Shown one piece after another: positions 35,174-44,842 of a stretch of 64,000 nt of DNA; within the stretch, counting starts at the first letter, position 1, and every line of letters starts with the position of its first letter. The translations under genes were made by a program, and so were the position numbers. The notes under the pieces are model-generated. The model was not told the DNA's origin. It made no database searches and saw nothing but the letters and a program-made list of their open reading frames with translations. The DNA is from Peribacillus frigoritolerans (GTDB lineage: Bacteria > Bacillota > Bacilli > Bacillales > DSM-1321), in contig NZ_CP158190.1 of assembly GCF_040250305.1 (NCBI RefSeq), positions 3,318,001 through 3,382,000 on the forward strand, written 5' to 3'.

Positions 35174-36163
35174 TTAGTTCCCCGAGTTCGCCTCATTGCT
35201 CCGCTGCTGTACTTGTACCTTGTCCCCTATTTCAATGGACAACAAATCCTCACCTACTAAAACAGTTCCTCCATATGTTTTTTTAGTTCTTTCGAGCAAA
35301 TTAGCTTTTTCTTCTGTTAATCCACCCAATAATACTATATGTGAGTACACAGCAAGTTTTGGTTGTAATTGTCTAAAGACTTTACCTGCTTCCTCCGGTG
35401 TAGTGTGAAGATCAAGTATATTGGCGATTGATTCTGATTCATTATCAGGTTTTGCCGCTGCAACCTCATGAATAACTACGTCAGCACCTTTAGCAAATGT
35501 AATTAGATTTTCATTATAGCGGGTGTCACCTGAGATAACTACTGAATGCCCTTTGTAATTAACCCGATAACCAAAAGCAGGCTCAATTGATTTATGGTCT
35601 ACCTTGAAGGCTATTACTTCAATCCCCTTTTTGTTATAGACAACGCCCTCCTTGATATCATTTGCCATAATACTTGCTCCTTCAATGTTTCCATTTCCTG
35701 AGTCATCCCTTGCATCCAAATCGGCTTTAAATGCTTTATGCATATGTAACATCATTTTCTCGGTTCCCTTAGGTCCCCAAATGTTAAATGCTTGCTCCCT
35801 TTTCCCTCCTGTTGGTAAAGAACCTGTAAGCCATACGTCCGGTATGCCGATAGTATGATCCGAATGCAAATGAGTTAGAAATAACTTATCTACACTGCCT
35901 GGTAACATATTCGCTTTATATAATTGTAAAGCAGTTCCACGTCCAGCATCAAAGAGGAGTTTTTCATTACCAACTTCAACAAGAGTTGCTGGACCGGAGC
36001 GGGATGTACTTAAAAGTGGAGAACCTGTTCCTAATAGGGTTACTTTAAAGTCGGTTTGCTTTACAGCAGTTTGGCCAAAAGAAGGAAGTAATAATGATAA
36101 TGATAGAATTATTGATACCACCAACCAAAAACCAAAAGAAGTATACCTTATTCTTTTCTTCAT
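35174..36163 (-). CDS. Secreted MBL-fold metallo-hydrolase
   Basis: A 329-residue protein with an N-terminal export signal (FWLVVSIILSLSLLLPSFGQ). The metallo-beta-lactamase fold is marked by VTLLGTGSP, FDAGRGTALQL and the zinc motif LTHLHSDHTIG (about residues 98-108), plus VVISGDTRYNENL and HTTPEEAG. The pattern is that of the RNase Z/arylsulfatase-like branch. Because it is exported, an RNA-processing role is unlikely, and a phosphodiester or sulfate ester substrate is more probable. AGGAGG precedes the ATG. It is monocistronic. Confidence 0.88.
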   Translation of the reverse strand: MKKRIRYTSFGFWLVVSIILSLSLLLPSFGQTAVKQTDFKVTLLGTGSPLLSTSRSGPATLVEVGNEKLLFDAGRGTALQLYKANMLPGSVDKLFLTHLHSDHTIGIPDVWLTGSLPTGGKREQAFNIWGPKGTEKMMLHMHKAFKADLDARDDSGNGNIEGASIMANDIKEGVVYNKKGIEVIAFKVDHKSIEPAFGYRVNYKGHSVVISGDTRYNENLITFAKGADVVIHEVAAAKPDNESESIANILDLHTTPEEAGKVFRQLQPKLAVYSHIVLLGGLTEEKANLLERTKKTYGGTVLVGEDLLSIEIGDKVQVQQRSNEANSGN

Positions 36164-36436
36164 AACAAAAACCTCCTGTCAGATTATTGACTTTACACAA
36201 GAAAAAACTACTTGTTTCGAATATAAAACTACGTTTCAAAAAAACATTAACGCGAGCTAAATATTACAATATTTTTAATATTCAGTCAACGATAACCAAA
36301 ATAAAACATGTATGTTGTTTCAAGTTTCCATCCAAACAACAGGACTCAATTTGGGAAAGAAGCGGAAATTATCTTAGTGAATATTGGATTAATCGTTCAT
36401 ACTAAATAAAAAATAACTGTTCAAGAAGGAGTTTAT

Positions 36437-36601
36437 ATGCCAAAAGAAAAAAATAATCCAGCTCAGCTAAAAAGTCAGGTTAGTCGATTAAACGACGTGA
36501 TGGAAGTGGATACAGATGTCAATGAAGATCCTAATCGGGAAAAATTATTGGATGAATCCGTTGATGCTTTTCTAAAATCGAAAGAAGGACAGGAATATTA
36601 G
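36437..36601 (+). CDS. Small hydrophilic protein, 54 residues
   Basis: AAGAAGGAG (36424-36432) precedes ATG 36437. The 54-residue product is highly charged, without membrane segment or cysteine, and probably mostly helical (MPKEKNNPAQLKSQVSRLND...). I do not recognise it by name, but its ribosome site and composition resemble small conserved Bacillaceae proteins of unknown role. It stands alone between two divergent neighbours; the flanking 270-bp and 230-bp gaps hold nothing else I can name. Confidence 0.65.
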   Translation: MPKEKNNPAQLKSQVSRLNDVMEVDTDVNEDPNREKLLDESVDAFLKSKEGQEY

Positions 36602-36835
36602 GGGCGGAATTGTGGTCGCTATTGTCTTGTTTTAAAGCGTTTTTTATATTTTCTCTACTTTAAATGGGCCCCTCATGAAGCTTTTGAGCGGCGCGTTTTA
36701 TATCTTAATACATACAGTTTCCATGCAAGCATAACGCTGGATTATAATGATTTAATGCACAAAACTCCCCATTAGTCGAAAATAACGATACAATGTTAGT
36801 GGAATGATTGTATTCGAAAAAAGGAGGTCGTTTCC

Positions 36836-37456
36836 ATGAATATTTTAATTTTGGGTGCAACTGGACGAGTTGGGGGTCAATTAGTTATTTATGGTCTGCA
36901 AGACAATCATCATGTTACTGTTTTAGTTCGCACTCCAGAGAAGATTGGAATAAACAATGCCAATTTAACCATCATTCAAGGTAATGTTTTAAATAAAGAT
37001 GATATTGTACGTGCCATGCATGGAATTGATGTAGTTATTAGTGCACTGAATACTGATGGGACAACGACTTTATCAGCAAGTATGCCACTAATTATCGAAG
37101 CTATGGAAAACGAAGATATACAACGAATTATTACCATTGGAACGGCAGGTATCCTCCAAAGTAGAACAACCCCAAATTCTTTGCGTTATCAGACAAGTGA
37201 ATCAAAGCAGAAGTCTACTCGTGCAGCGAAAGAACATCATGAAGTTTTCGATTTGCTTAAACAATCAACACTTCAATGGACAATTGTCTGTCCTACGTAT
37301 TTGCCCGATGGAAAGAGAGTTGGTATATATCGTATAGAAGGCGACTTTTTGCCGGAGGATGGGGTTGAAATATCCGTTCCGGATACAGCAGAATTTGCAT
37401 TTAGCCAAATAAAAAGTAGCGATTATTTAAAATCACGGGTAGGCATTGCCTACTAA
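36836..37456 (+). CDS. NAD(P)-binding protein, NmrA/SDR-extended type
   Basis: A 206-residue atypical SDR. The dinucleotide motif GATGRVGGQ is at residues 7-15, and ALNTDGTTTLS and ITIGTAGIL follow. There is no classical Tyr-x-x-x-Lys centre, so it may be an NAD(P)H-flavin reductase or a redox-sensing protein rather than an oxidoreductase with a known substrate. AAGGAGGT precedes the ATG. It is monocistronic. Confidence 0.85.
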   Translation: MNILILGATGRVGGQLVIYGLQDNHHVTVLVRTPEKIGINNANLTIIQGNVLNKDDIVRAMHGIDVVISALNTDGTTTLSASMPLIIEAMENEDIQRIITIGTAGILQSRTTPNSLRYQTSESKQKSTRAAKEHHEVFDLLKQSTLQWTIVCPTYLPDGKRVGIYRIEGDFLPEDGVEISVPDTAEFAFSQIKSSDYLKSRVGIAY

Positions 37457-37544
37457 TAATTCTAATTCCCCTTTGAAAAAATTTGTTTAATCTAGGGCGA
37501 AGATTTCGCCCGTACCTTGTTCATGGACCTTCTATTCCATTATG

Positions 37545-38483
37545 CTATATTTCCTCGCCAAAAATAGCCACATTCTGCCGGTCAGGAGCAAATGCTTTCC
37601 CGTTCCATTTCAATACGGTCTGTACAAATCCCAGTGAGTCGGCATTGTACCTCCCTGCGATCCTCTGATACGCTTCGAGCTCATATATGCCATCCCTATT
37701 GAAATCAACCGGATATAAACCAGATAAAGGATTGACCCATCCTTCAATCGACGCCTTCAATATACCATCCTTGTTATAAATTTCAGATAAATATTCCTGA
37801 TCCTTATAAGTCAGGTCAAGAATGTACCTTTCTTTTAGGTAAGTACTGTTCACCTTTACTTTATATTGGTTTTCATAATGAACATCGTATTGAAAGGATT
37901 CATTGAATGAATCTGAATTAAAAATGGTCATGAGTTGACCGTTAAGGTAGGAAAAAACATACGCATAGATGGAACCCCCGCTTCCTCCTGTATCAATGAC
38001 CACTAAAATGTCATCCCCCTTATTACCTGTAAAATCACCAAGAAAAAGGGTCGGATTATATCCTGCGTTATTCTTCATCGGAACTTGTTGATATTGATTA
38101 GTCCTCCCATTTTGGATAACCAAAGTTATATTCCTCCAAAAGGGACTATCAGGGGTTTTGTTTGCGGTTAGAAAAACATTGTCCTTTATCCCGTCCCCAT
38201 CAATATCTCCCTGTTTTGAGGTCACTATGACTGTTCTGTTGGAGTTCATTTGTCTTGAAAGAACGGTTTGGAGGTTCAATTGTATGTCCAGCAGTTCCTG
38301 TTTGGAAGGATAAGGATTCTGAAACGACAAGGCGTTATCTATCGTTTGCAGTGCTTCATTTGTTAATCCGGCCCTACTTTGGGTCTCAGCCAAACAGTAC
38401 CAATAATAAGGATGATTCGTTTCTTGTATTTTTGTGTAATAGTAATGAATCGCATTTCTGATGTCATATGGTTCCAACTTCAT
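37545..38483 (-). CDS. FG-GAP/VCBS repeat-like protein, function unknown
   Basis: About 312 residues. The first 80 or so residues look like a TPR-type helical repeat (YYWYCLAETQSRAGLTNEALQTIDNAL). Two calcium-loop-like motifs typical of FG-GAP/VCBS repeats follow: GDIDGDGIKDNVFL near residue 95 and DFNRDGIYELEAY near residue 260. No signal peptide is present, so it is probably cytosolic. ATG 38483 fits an AGAGG site better than the ATG at 38507. The role is unknown. Confidence 0.75.
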   Translation of the reverse strand: MKLEPYDIRNAIHYYYTKIQETNHPYYWYCLAETQSRAGLTNEALQTIDNALSFQNPYPSKQELLDIQLNLQTVLSRQMNSNRTVIVTSKQGDIDGDGIKDNVFLTANKTPDSPFWRNITLVIQNGRTNQYQQVPMKNNAGYNPTLFLGDFTGNKGDDILVVIDTGGSGGSIYAYVFSYLNGQLMTIFNSDSFNESFQYDVHYENQYKVKVNSTYLKERYILDLTYKDQEYLSEIYNKDGILKASIEGWVNPLSGLYPVDFNRDGIYELEAYQRIAGRYNADSLGFVQTVLKWNGKAFAPDRQNVAIFGEEI

Positions 38484-38626
38484 CCCACCTGCCTCTTTAT
38501 TATCCATATAGAATTATATGCGGGAATTTTGTGAATAGCCTTGAGTGCATATCTATGTCCTTTTCAAATATAGCGCCATAATTATCAATGATTTCGGGAA
38601 TAATACCTTTTTATGAACATATTCGC

Positions 38627-38655
38627 TTGCATATATTTATGTAATTTGCTATTAT
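38627..38655 (+). promoter_or_regulatory. Promoter of the tetR-efflux pair
   Basis: TTGCAT (38627-38632) and TATTAT (38650-38655) with 17-bp spacing stand just before the ACGAACGTTCGT palindrome. Confidence 0.55.
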
Positions 38656-38660
38656 AACTG

Positions 38661-38672
38661 ACGAACGTTCGT
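38661..38672. promoter_or_regulatory. TetR operator candidate
   Basis: ACGAACGTTCGT is a perfect 12-bp palindrome, at the expected transcription start and 32 bp before the tetR start. AcrR-type regulators often bind such sites and repress their own operon. Confidence 0.65.
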
Positions 38673-38692
38673 TAAATTATGAGGTGATATTA

Positions 38693-39274
38693 TTGAAAAG
38701 TAATGAAATTAAGGACGCCGCTCTAAAATATTTCACGATTCATGGTTATGAAGGAGCGTCGCTTTCTCAAATAGCTGATGAAGTCGGCATGAAAAAGCAA
38801 TCCATTTACGCACATTTTAAAGGCAAGGATGATCTTTTTCTGCAAGTTTTACGTGATGCGAAAGAGACGGAGCTATCTTCGAAACTCCAATATTTCAGTA
38901 AAGTTGATTCAAAAAACCCTGAAAAAGATTTATTTGGATTCCTACAATTGGTCATCGATCTTTTCCAAGAAAATGAGCATATAAAGTTTTGGCTACGTAT
39001 GTCCTTTTTTCCGCCAGCGCATCTTGAAAAAGAAATCGGGCAGGAAGTGATAGATATTGAGGAAAAAGTGCAGGCGATCCTGGAATGTAAATTCCATGAT
39101 TGGATCAATGCCAAATTAATCGTCGAAGATGAAGCCATAACGCCGACCTATGCATTCTTGGGAGTCGTGGATTCCATTTTGCTTGAGCTTGTATACGGAA
39201 ATGATGAGAAACGGCTGAAGGATAAATTAGCAGCCTCTTGGAAAGTGTTTTGGAGAGGTATTTCACAAGAATGA
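38693..39274 (+). CDS. TetR/AcrR family regulator
   Basis: A 193-residue TetR protein. The N-terminal helix-turn-helix (IADEVGMKKQSIYAHFKGKDDLFLQVL) spans about residues 25-55, and a helical ligand domain follows. The TTG start at 38693 is 5 nt from GAGGTGAT; the GTG at 38684 lies inside that ribosome site. It is 25 bp upstream of an MFS efflux gene, and a palindrome overlaps its promoter, so it should repress both genes until a drug-like ligand binds. Confidence 0.92.
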   Translation: MKSNEIKDAALKYFTIHGYEGASLSQIADEVGMKKQSIYAHFKGKDDLFLQVLRDAKETELSSKLQYFSKVDSKNPEKDLFGFLQLVIDLFQENEHIKFWLRMSFFPPAHLEKEIGQEVIDIEEKVQAILECKFHDWINAKLIVEDEAITPTYAFLGVVDSILLELVYGNDEKRLKDKLAASWKVFWRGISQE

Positions 39275-39299
39275 TTCACAAAGAAAGTGGTGTTAAAAC

Positions 39300-40502
39300 A
39301 TGAATAAACCAATTAAAGATCAAAAGGCGGTATTAATTATTCTTCTAAGCAATATATTCATTGCTTTTCTGGGAATTGGACTCATCATCCCCGTTATGCC
39401 GTCATTTATGAATATCATGCATTTATCAGGAAGTACGATGGGCTATCTGGTTGCCGTATTTGCTGTTTCACAGCTTGTTATGTCTCCATTCGCAGGTCGT
39501 TGGGTTGACCGTTACGGCAGAAAGAAAATCATCATCATCGGCTTATTCCTTTTTGGTGTTTCGGAACTAATCTTCGGTGTAGGGACAAACGTGTCGGTGT
39601 TTTATTTATCAAGGATCCTAGGCGGAATCAGTGCCGCCTTTATCATGCCAGGTGTTACTGCATATGTTGCAGATATTACATCCGTTCAGGAAAGGCCAAA
39701 AGCAATGGGCTATATTTCAGCCGCCATTAGCTTGGGCTTTATAATAGGACCTGGAATCGGTGGCTTTGTTGCAGAATATGGCATACGCTTGCCCTTCTTC
39801 CTTGCGGCGGGCATTGCTTTTATAGCTTGCCTTTCATCAATATTCATTTTAAAAGAACCGATGACAAAGGAACAGCTTGCAAAAGTTTCTGCTAATACAA
39901 AGCAAACAAACTTTATGGGCGATTTAAAAAAATCACTAAATCCGCTTTACTTTATTGCGTTCATCATTGTATTTGTACTCGCTTTTGGCTTATCAGCATA
40001 TGAAACGGTTTTTAGCCTATTTTCTGATCATAAATTCGGCTTCACGCCGAAGGATATTGCCATTATCATTACAATAAGCTCCATTTTCGGAGTTGTTGTG
40101 CAGGTATTTATGTTTGGAAAGCTGGTAGATATTCTCGGCGAAAAGAAGCTTATCCAATTATGTTTAATCGTTGGTGCCATTTTTGCGGTAGCATCCACTA
40201 TGATTTCTAGCTTTTTGGCAGTACTAGTGGTAACTTGCTTCATATTCCTTGCATTTGACCTGCTTCGTCCGGCATTGACGACATTTTTATCAAAAGCTGC
40301 CGGGAAAGAACAAGGATTCGTTGCTGGAATGAACTCCACCTATACGAGCTTAGGGAATATCGCCGGACCATCTATAGGAGGATTGCTTTTTGACGTAAAC
40401 ATCCACTACCCTTATCTTTTCGCGGCTGTCATTATCGTCATTGGCCTTGGCATTACAGTCATTTGGAAAGAAAATCGATTGACAGAAAGCTTAGCGAAAT
40501 AA
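39300..40502 (+). CDS. MFS multidrug efflux transporter (DHA1, NorA/Bmr type)
   Basis: A 400-residue protein with 12 predicted helices. Motif A between helices 2 and 3 reads GRWVDRYGRKK. The antiporter motif C in helix 5 is ISLGFIIGPGIGGF, a mark of drug:H+ antiporters. It is co-transcribed with the tetR gene immediately upstream and is followed by a strong terminator. Likely substrates are lipophilic drugs or antibiotics. Confidence 0.92.
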   Translation: MNKPIKDQKAVLIILLSNIFIAFLGIGLIIPVMPSFMNIMHLSGSTMGYLVAVFAVSQLVMSPFAGRWVDRYGRKKIIIIGLFLFGVSELIFGVGTNVSVFYLSRILGGISAAFIMPGVTAYVADITSVQERPKAMGYISAAISLGFIIGPGIGGFVAEYGIRLPFFLAAGIAFIACLSSIFILKEPMTKEQLAKVSANTKQTNFMGDLKKSLNPLYFIAFIIVFVLAFGLSAYETVFSLFSDHKFGFTPKDIAIIITISSIFGVVVQVFMFGKLVDILGEKKLIQLCLIVGAIFAVASTMISSFLAVLVVTCFIFLAFDLLRPALTTFLSKAAGKEQGFVAGMNSTYTSLGNIAGPSIGGLLFDVNIHYPYLFAAVIIVIGLGITVIWKENRLTESLAK

Positions 40503-40574
40503 TTAAAGTCCCGGATTGTTATTTGTATCTTTCCTTTTCGAGCTGAAAAACTCCCAAACTTGAAAATGATATTC

Positions 40575-40617
40575 TACTAAAAAACCCCCTTGTCCATATT
40601 GGGCAAGGGGGTTTTTT
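40575..40617. terminator. Strong bidirectional terminator
   Basis: AAAAAACCCCCTTG is paired with CAAGGGGGTTTTTT around a short loop. It lies between the converging efflux and gntR genes. Confidence 0.92.
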
Positions 40618-40658
40618 AATCTTTTGAGGACGGGTTTATTAATACATTTTATTTTTGC

Positions 40659-41384
40659 TCATGATAACCGCTCCAAATTGATTTTGAATGTATATCGATC
40701 TGCCCGGTAGACGGATGTGACAAGCCCAAGTGGTTGATTGGAATCCAGGGTACTTCTTCGTTCAATCAGCAATACAGGGGCACCTTCGACTACCTCGAGC
40801 ATTTCCGCCTCTTTTTTTTGAGCGATGGCGGCTTCAATTACCTGGTCATGCTGAATTTTTAAGCCAAACGTTTTTTCTACATAGTCATGAATGGAAGTTA
40901 CGGCTATTTCTTCCGTTAGATCCAGGGCAAGATCTTTTGAGATAAATAGCCTTTCATATGCCATCGGCAATCGATCAGCAAGCCTAACACGTTTAAGCTC
41001 GAAAATAGGAGCACCTGCTTCAACCTCAAGCTTTGCAGCAAGATCATTATTTGCCTTGACCTCCGTAAAACTGATAACTCGTGTACTTGGTTCAAGTCCT
41101 CTTGAAATCATATCCTTCGAAAAGCTTGTTAAGCCTAGCATGGGTCGCTCCAATTTTTGTTGGGCAACGAATGTTCCTTTTCCGCGCTGCCTATATAAAT
41201 AACCGCCATTCACTAGGTTAGAAATGGCCTGTCTCACCGTCATCCTGCTTATTCCATATTTTTCAGTGTATTCTTTTTCTGAAGGAATCACCTCTCCTGG
41301 CACCAATTCAAGATTTTGTATCGCTCCTTTAATCTCCTCTTCAAGTTGATGATAAATGGGACTGGGAGAATTCTTTTGGATCAT
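40659..41384 (-). CDS. GntR/HutC family regulator (amino-sugar type)
   Basis: A 241-residue protein with the same layout as the regulator at 34128. A winged helix-turn-helix (YTEKYGISRMTVRQAISNLVNGG) lies in the first 75 residues, and a UTRA ligand domain (about 90-240) with LTSFSKDMISRG follows. HutC-type proteins of this branch sense GlcNAc-6-P or glucosamine-6-P. It follows the RpiR gene of the cell-wall sugar operon by 115 bp in the same direction, so it may add a second signal to that operon. Target sites were not identified. Confidence 0.9.
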   Translation of the reverse strand: MIQKNSPSPIYHQLEEEIKGAIQNLELVPGEVIPSEKEYTEKYGISRMTVRQAISNLVNGGYLYRQRGKGTFVAQQKLERPMLGLTSFSKDMISRGLEPSTRVISFTEVKANNDLAAKLEVEAGAPIFELKRVRLADRLPMAYERLFISKDLALDLTEEIAVTSIHDYVEKTFGLKIQHDQVIEAAIAQKKEAEMLEVVEGAPVLLIERRSTLDSNQPLGLVTSVYRADRYTFKINLERLS

Positions 41385-41499
41385 TCAGCGTACATCTTCC
41401 TTTCATCGTGATGAAATTTCACAAGGCATCCTGATTGGAAACATACCGTTCATCAATCTTATCCATGCATATGAACACGATAAGATATAACTCGCCTTT

Positions 41500-42366
41500 C
41501 TAAGTATCCAAATTCCTTTTTGTGAATTTCAACACCGATTCCCTTGAACGTTCAATTTCATTTTTATTTTCATTATAGAATTTAGAAACATATGCATAGA
41601 AAATGATGCTGACCGTTAGAAATTGTGCAAAAAGCGAACTTGTTGCAGCACTTCGGAATTTAGCCTCCGGTGCACGTACATGATTTAGGGACATATCAAC
41701 TTTTTTAGTTAGGCCATTGTTCCCCAATCGCGATAAGCCTATTGTTTTTATGCCATATGCTTTAGCAATATCAACGAGTTCCAGGACTTCTTCAGTTTCG
41801 CCACTATTGGAAATACAGAAAAAAACGGTATTCTTTGATGATGCAGCCAGTGCAGTTGCCGTAATATGCGGGTCTTGATTGGCACTTACAATCTTTCCTA
41901 ACCGTAACCATTTCTGTGTAATATCTTCAGCAACCAGCCATGATGCCCCTAAACCATAGACATAAATTACATCTGCACTCCTCATGGTTTCAATGATATT
42001 GTCAAGAACGGCCTCATCCAAATAATGTGCAGTTTCTTGTATAGCTTGGACAGAGTTGGACACTATTTTATTTTTAATGGACGCTATTGTTTCGTTAGGC
42101 TCAATGTCATGGAACCCTTTTTTCTCAGGTTGGGAAATCAGGGATGATAGGGATACCTTCAGTTCTGAAAAGCTGTTAACTTTTATAGAATGACAGAACC
42201 TCGTTACGGCCGAACTGCTGGCATTGGCATGATCAGCTAATTCATGTATCGTCATTCTTATAATGTCGTTTGGATTTTCTAAAATATATTGTGCAATTTT
42301 CCGTTCTGATTTAGGCAACTGGTTCAATAAGCTTTCAATTCTCAATATAATATTTTCGACGTGCAT
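41500..42366 (-). CDS. RpiR family regulator with SIS domain (MurR-like)
   Basis: A 288-residue regulator. An N-terminal RpiR helix-turn-helix (about 1-77, with MTIHELADHANASSSAVTRFCHSI) is joined to a sugar-phosphate-binding SIS domain (about 120-260, with VYGLGASWLVAEDI and FCISNSGETEEVLELV). MurR proteins of this type respond to MurNAc-6-P. It is the last gene of the run murQ-PTS-GH4-PTS-mupG-kinase. AAGGAGAG precedes the ATG. The likely operator is the palindrome upstream of murQ. Confidence 0.9.
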   Translation of the reverse strand: MHVENIILRIESLLNQLPKSERKIAQYILENPNDIIRMTIHELADHANASSSAVTRFCHSIKVNSFSELKVSLSSLISQPEKKGFHDIEPNETIASIKNKIVSNSVQAIQETAHYLDEAVLDNIIETMRSADVIYVYGLGASWLVAEDITQKWLRLGKIVSANQDPHITATALAASSKNTVFFCISNSGETEEVLELVDIAKAYGIKTIGLSRLGNNGLTKKVDMSLNHVRAPEAKFRSAATSSLFAQFLTVSIIFYAYVSKFYNENKNEIERSRESVLKFTKRNLDT

Positions 42367-42394
42367 ATGATTTACTCTCCTTGATCTATACTTA

Positions 42395-43288
42395 CTATAA
42401 ATGCTTCATTGCTATGTAATAACAACCCAAGGTAGCTGATACGTCTTCTAAAACAAATTTCACATTTGGGTTTTCAAGTTTAATATGATTGATGAAAGAG
42501 CTTTGCACCAATGGTATATTTGTCAAGATGCTACCTTTTATTGCAATTGTAACATTCTTACTTAACTTTAACTTCTTGATAACCTCAAGCGTTTGTTTTG
42601 AAAGGTGGTACCCAGCCTGATTTAGAATATTTTGCGAGAAACCATCGCCCTTAACCGCATGTTGAACAATCAGGGGAACAAATGAGGCAATCTCGGATTT
42701 CGTGGCAGAATAAATGAATTTCTTCAGTTCCATAACACTGTTGTAGCCAAGTTTTTGAAGTATTGACTGTGATAGCTGGCTATAGATATACCCCTCATCC
42801 TCTTCTTTCGTCATTTTTATAAAAGCCTGCATGGCGATCCAATAGCCACTTCCTTCATCCCCAAGGATGTGTCCCCAGCCACCTGCCGATTTCTCGATTC
42901 CTTTATGGATGCCGATACTTACAGATCCAGTTCCGGATATGGTCAAAATGCCATCATTTCCTTTAAGCAAAGCAGCATGAGCGATAATTGCATCATTTAC
43001 AATGGTGAACGGGGCCTTAAATGCCCTGCTTAATGCACTTTTTATGCCCTGCGGATTTTCAACTCCTCCATACCCGGCTAAGCCTAAGCAAATGTAATGG
43101 CAGCTTCCATTGTTAATGGGCATTACGCATTCTTCAATTGCCTGAATAATGTTAGCGATGGCTTTTTTTTCATTAATAAGCAGGTTTCCAAACCCCGCTA
43201 TGCCATCACTAATTTTATTTCCATCTAAATCATAAGCCACTGCTTCAGTTTTAGTGCCTCCGCCGTCAACTCCGATAATATAATTCAT
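42395..43288 (-). CDS. BadF/BcrA-type ATPase, probable MurNAc/GlcNAc kinase
   Basis: A 297-residue actin-fold kinase. The phosphate motif GVDGGGTKTEAVAYD begins at residue 5, and GTGSVSIG and the GWGHILGDEGSGYWIA segment follow. This is the N-acetylglucosamine-kinase-like family that includes MurK, which phosphorylates MurNAc and GlcNAc at O-6. Between mupG and murR in a recycling operon, it would capture the free GlcNAc left after MupG cuts a phosphorylated disaccharide. AGGAGA precedes the ATG. Confidence 0.88.
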   Translation of the reverse strand: MNYIIGVDGGGTKTEAVAYDLDGNKISDGIAGFGNLLINEKKAIANIIQAIEECVMPINNGSCHYICLGLAGYGGVENPQGIKSALSRAFKAPFTIVNDAIIAHAALLKGNDGILTISGTGSVSIGIHKGIEKSAGGWGHILGDEGSGYWIAMQAFIKMTKEEDEGYIYSQLSQSILQKLGYNSVMELKKFIYSATKSEIASFVPLIVQHAVKGDGFSQNILNQAGYHLSKQTLEVIKKLKLSKNVTIAIKGSILTNIPLVQSSFINHIKLENPNVKFVLEDVSATLGCYYIAMKHL

Positions 43289-43339
43289 ATTATTCTCCTA
43301 TTCAGTAAAAAAGGAAGGAATATCACCTTCCTTCCCTGA

Positions 43340-44425
43340 TCAATTAATATTGAATTGGAATTTCCCCCATGGTTCCAAATAATCGAGAAGAAAAATTTCC
43401 TCTTCTGTTATTCGGCCAACTACATTCGTTTTCCCCGAATTCTTCATTTCCTTTAATGCAATCTGCAATTCCCCTTTATATTGTCCATAGAGCTCATTTT
43501 CAATTAAAATATCACCGCGCCGAATATCAGGCGTATATGTTGGTTTAAATTCTTCGCTCTTATATTTCACGCGTGATTGAGTCGAGCGAATTAAATAATC
43601 GGAAACATCTCCACGGTAAAAATGGAATTCTTCCAATACTATTTTTTTCTCTAATGCTGTAATGGTTTCGTGAAGGTTAACATTAAATGTTAACAGACCG
43701 CTGTTTAACAGGCTAAGCTGCTTCAATTCATCTTCAGATGCGTAAGCATTTGCAATTATTACATCATCAATCAACCCTGTAGCATACAAATGTTTCGCTT
43801 GTGTTGTAATGGGCAATTCCCGGTGCATTTCTAAAGTACATAATCCTTCCGTTACAGGCCAAGGACCGTAAGTTGCTGCATGTGAGCTGATGAAAGCTGC
43901 CGTGCGGATATTATGCTTTTTGAATGACTCACAGCATTTTATAAAATGAGGATAGCTCAATCCTGCATAGCGATGCGGATAGAAGTTATGCGATCCAACT
44001 AAATTCTCTTTATTTGGTTTGTAATCCATAATATTATCTAAATATTTTGTTGCATTGCTCATGTTTATTTCAATTTTTAGATCATATGAATTATGTGTCA
44101 TAATCGACTCTTCGTTACCTGTAAAACCCATGTCCAGCCTGATTCCATATGCACCTAATTCTGCAAAAAACGATAAGTCATTATAAGAAATGCCTAGCGA
44201 ACCGAATACTCGGGGAGCAATATCGACCATCACTTCCATATTCAATTGATTGGCATAAACTATCGTTTCTTTAAATTCTTTTAATATCTTCTCTTTGTCA
44301 CCTTCGACAGAAAGCAAGCAAGTAAAGATCTTTTTGAATCCATATTTGTGTGCAAGTGCAATGTATTCCATGTCTTTTTCAACGGTTGAATGCTCTGGAT
44401 AGATAGATATACCAAGTTTACCCAT
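43340..44425 (-). CDS. mupG: MupG-type 6-phospho-N-acetylmuramidase (DUF871)
   Basis: A 361-residue DUF871 protein with a TIM-barrel N-terminal domain (LGISIYPEHSTVEKDMEYIALAH, ending about 240) and a cyclophilin-like C-terminal domain (about 250-361). MupG enzymes are cytosolic exo-hydrolases that split MurNAc-6-phosphate-beta-1,4-GlcNAc into MurNAc-6-P and GlcNAc. The context fits: PTS genes before it, the BadF kinase after it, and murQ in the same run. AGAGGTG precedes the ATG. Confidence 0.9.
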   Translation of the reverse strand: MGKLGISIYPEHSTVEKDMEYIALAHKYGFKKIFTCLLSVEGDKEKILKEFKETIVYANQLNMEVMVDIAPRVFGSLGISYNDLSFFAELGAYGIRLDMGFTGNEESIMTHNSYDLKIEINMSNATKYLDNIMDYKPNKENLVGSHNFYPHRYAGLSYPHFIKCCESFKKHNIRTAAFISSHAATYGPWPVTEGLCTLEMHRELPITTQAKHLYATGLIDDVIIANAYASEDELKQLSLLNSGLLTFNVNLHETITALEKKIVLEEFHFYRGDVSDYLIRSTQSRVKYKSEEFKPTYTPDIRRGDILIENELYGQYKGELQIALKEMKNSGKTNVVGRITEEEIFLLDYLEPWGKFQFNIN

Positions 44426-44440
44426 TATTTAATCACCTCT

Positions 44441-44770
44441 TTACTGTTGTGGGGCTAGCTTTTTTACAATGCGGATCATATGTTCAATTAGTTTTTGTTC
44501 GCTCATTGCCGTCATCAAGTGATCCTGAGCATGAATCATCAATAAAGTTTTCTCACTTGGAACTCCATTCAATTCTGCTTGAATTAGCTTGGTTTGTGTC
44601 TTATGTGCCAAGTTCAATTCTTCTTGGCCCTGTTTAATTAGTTCCTCTGCACTCTCAAAATTAAATTCTTCCGCTTCTTTCAGTGCTTCGAATGCTAATC
44701 CCCTTGCATTTCCGCTATGTGATATTATTTCAAAAATCTCCATTTCATTATTGTTCATTTCAGTTGACAT
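44441..44770 (-). CDS. PTS EIIA, lactose/cellobiose family
   Basis: A 109-residue three-helix EIIA. The phosphorylated histidine lies in MIHAQDHLMTAM (His80 by count), the hallmark of LacF/ChbA-type proteins. It relays phosphate from HPr to the separate IIB protein of the same operon. It is spaced 16 bp from mupG and about 70 bp from the GH4 gene. AGGAGTG precedes the ATG. Confidence 0.93.
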   Translation of the reverse strand: MSTEMNNNEMEIFEIISHSGNARGLAFEALKEAEEFNFESAEELIKQGQEELNLAHKTQTKLIQAELNGVPSEKTLLMIHAQDHLMTAMSEQKLIEHMIRIVKKLAPQQ

Positions 44771-44842
44771 ATCATTACACTCCTATTTTAAGTTAGATTA
44801 TGAAGGTTCATTGGTTTACTGTAATCCAAATTAATACACCAT

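Noticed and set aside
37495..37511. GGGCGAA/TTCGCCC hairpin after the NmrA-like gene
   Set aside because: The stem is only 7 bp with a 3-nt loop and no T-run, so it is not strong enough to call as a terminator.
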